The notes below the pieces were generated by a model. It searched no databases, was not told the DNA's origin, and saw only the letters and a list, made by a program, of their open reading frames with translations. A program made the position numbers and the translations under genes. From Spirulina sp. DLM2.Bin59 (GTDB lineage: Bacteria; Cyanobacteriota; Cyanobacteriia; Cyanobacteriales; Spirulinaceae): a stretch of DNA of 5,212 bases. The stretch covers positions 1 to 5,212 of the forward strand of contig RECT01000388.1 in the NCBI GenBank assembly GCA_007693875.1, read 5' to 3'. This document shows, in pieces, positions 4,745 to 5,212 of the stretch (positions are counted from its first letter, which is position 1; each line of letters starts with the position of its first letter).

Positions 4745-5212
4745 ATGACCCTAGCTGCTCCTCCGGTTCTGGATGTGGCAATTATTGGTGCTGGCCCCCA
4801 CGGCCTCACCCTCGCCACCCATCTCCTCAAGAAAAAGCCCCAATGGCGATCGCGCCTCGCTATTTTTGACCCCCAAGGGCAATGGCTAACCCAATGGCGG
4901 CATCAATTCCGCGCCTTGGATATCCCCTATTTGCGATCGCCCGCCGTCCATCATCCCGACCCCGACCCCTACGCCCTGCGTCGCTTCGCCACCGGCCGCA
5001 GCCACGAACTCCATCCCCCCTACGATCGCCCCGGTCGGGAGCTATTTAATCAGTTTTGCGAAGATGTGGTGGCCCGTTGGCAATTGGAGGCGGCGATCAC
5101 ACCGGCCGCCATTACTGCCCTCGAACCGGTGGGCAAATCCCGCACCCCTCGCCTCCGGCTCCATGATGATCAAGGGGGTTCAGTGGTGGCGCGACAGGTG
5201 GTGTTAGCCTTG
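4745..5212 (+). CDS. FAD-dependent oxidoreductase / N-hydroxylase-like monooxygenase, N-terminal part (3' end outside window)
   Basis: The ATG at 4745 opens a frame of 156 codons that runs off the right edge. Residues 11-20 (VAIIGAGPHG) form the beta-strand and GxGxxG dinucleotide-binding loop of a Rossmann fold, as in FAD enzymes, followed by an acidic end of the next strand (IFDPQGQWL, about 41-49). The next segment (LDIPYLRSPAVHHPDPDPYALRRFA) and the RxELFNQFCEDVV helix resemble the broad group that includes SidA/IucD-type lysine/ornithine monooxygenases and related FAD/NAD(P)-binding proteins. The NAD(P) site and C-terminus are not in the window, so substrate and subclass are open. No Shine-Dalgarno sequence is evident; the leader is C-rich. 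It is divergent from hemB across 67 bases and could share the FUR-type box. A role in metallophore or metal-stress metabolism is only inference from this position. Confidence 0.85.
   Translation, partial: MTLAAPPVLDVAIIGAGPHGLTLATHLLKKKPQWRSRLAIFDPQGQWLTQWRHQFRALDIPYLRSPAVHHPDPDPYALRRFATGRSHELHPPYDRPGRELFNQFCEDVVARWQLEAAITPAAITALEPVGKSRTPRLRLHDDQGGSVVARQVVLAL

Larger units (their letters stand above)
578..4940. repeat. Dispersed HIP1 octamers (GCGATCGC), eight copies
   Basis: Exact copies occur at 578-585, 1814-1821, 2672-2679, 2831-2838, 4157-4164, 4394-4401, 4846-4853 and 4933-4940, all inside coding regions. An 8-mer would be expected far less than once by chance in a window of this size. 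This over-represented palindrome marks many cyanobacterial chromosomes and is the main evidence for the host group. The entry spans the first to last copy; the DNA in between is not a repeat. Confidence 0.9.

Overview
The window looks cyanobacterial. It holds eight copies of the octamer GCGATCGC (the HIP1 repeat typical of many cyanobacterial chromosomes) in about 5.2 kb, and the proteins fit cyanobacterial families. I cannot assign a genus. The DNA is densely coding: no stretch of 300 bases lacks a gene, and there are no RNA genes, insertion sequences or CRISPR arrays.

Layout. The left edge carries the last 59 codons of a rightward gene I do not recognise. It converges, 30 bases apart, on a leftward five-gene cluster, read here in transcription order: hemB (5-aminolevulinate dehydratase with the zinc-independent Asp-type metal site), a COG0523/CobW G3E GTPase with GCICC motif and a 16-histidine loop, a shorter P-loop protein with a CobW C-terminal-like domain but no CxCC or NKxD, a metallophosphoesterase-like protein with two cysteine substitutions in its metal site, and a second, much more degenerate metallophosphoesterase-like protein. 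Gaps are 5, 67, -4 (ATGA overlap) and 8 bases, so the set is probably one operon. A 67-base divergent intergenic region separates hemB from a rightward FAD-dependent oxidoreductase/monooxygenase-like gene cut by the right edge.

Control. Between the divergent genes lies a near-perfect palindrome (TGAGAA-TGG-TTCTCA core, extended to 25 bases with one mismatched pair) of FUR-superfamily type. It covers the -10 hexamer of a strong sigma70-like promoter for hemB (TTGAAA, 17 bases, TAGAAT) and its expected transcription start. With a His-rich COG0523 protein and a zinc-sparing HemB downstream, Zur (zinc uptake regulator) is the most likely repressor, although Fur cannot be excluded from sequence alone.

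Working model (inference). When zinc is scarce, repression lifts and the cell makes a zinc-independent tetrapyrrole enzyme, a zinc/metal chaperone GTPase with a histidine metal store, a second CobW-like partner and two phosphoesterase-fold proteins of unknown role. The last three genes and the divergent oxidoreductase are the least understood part and the best candidates for new biology.
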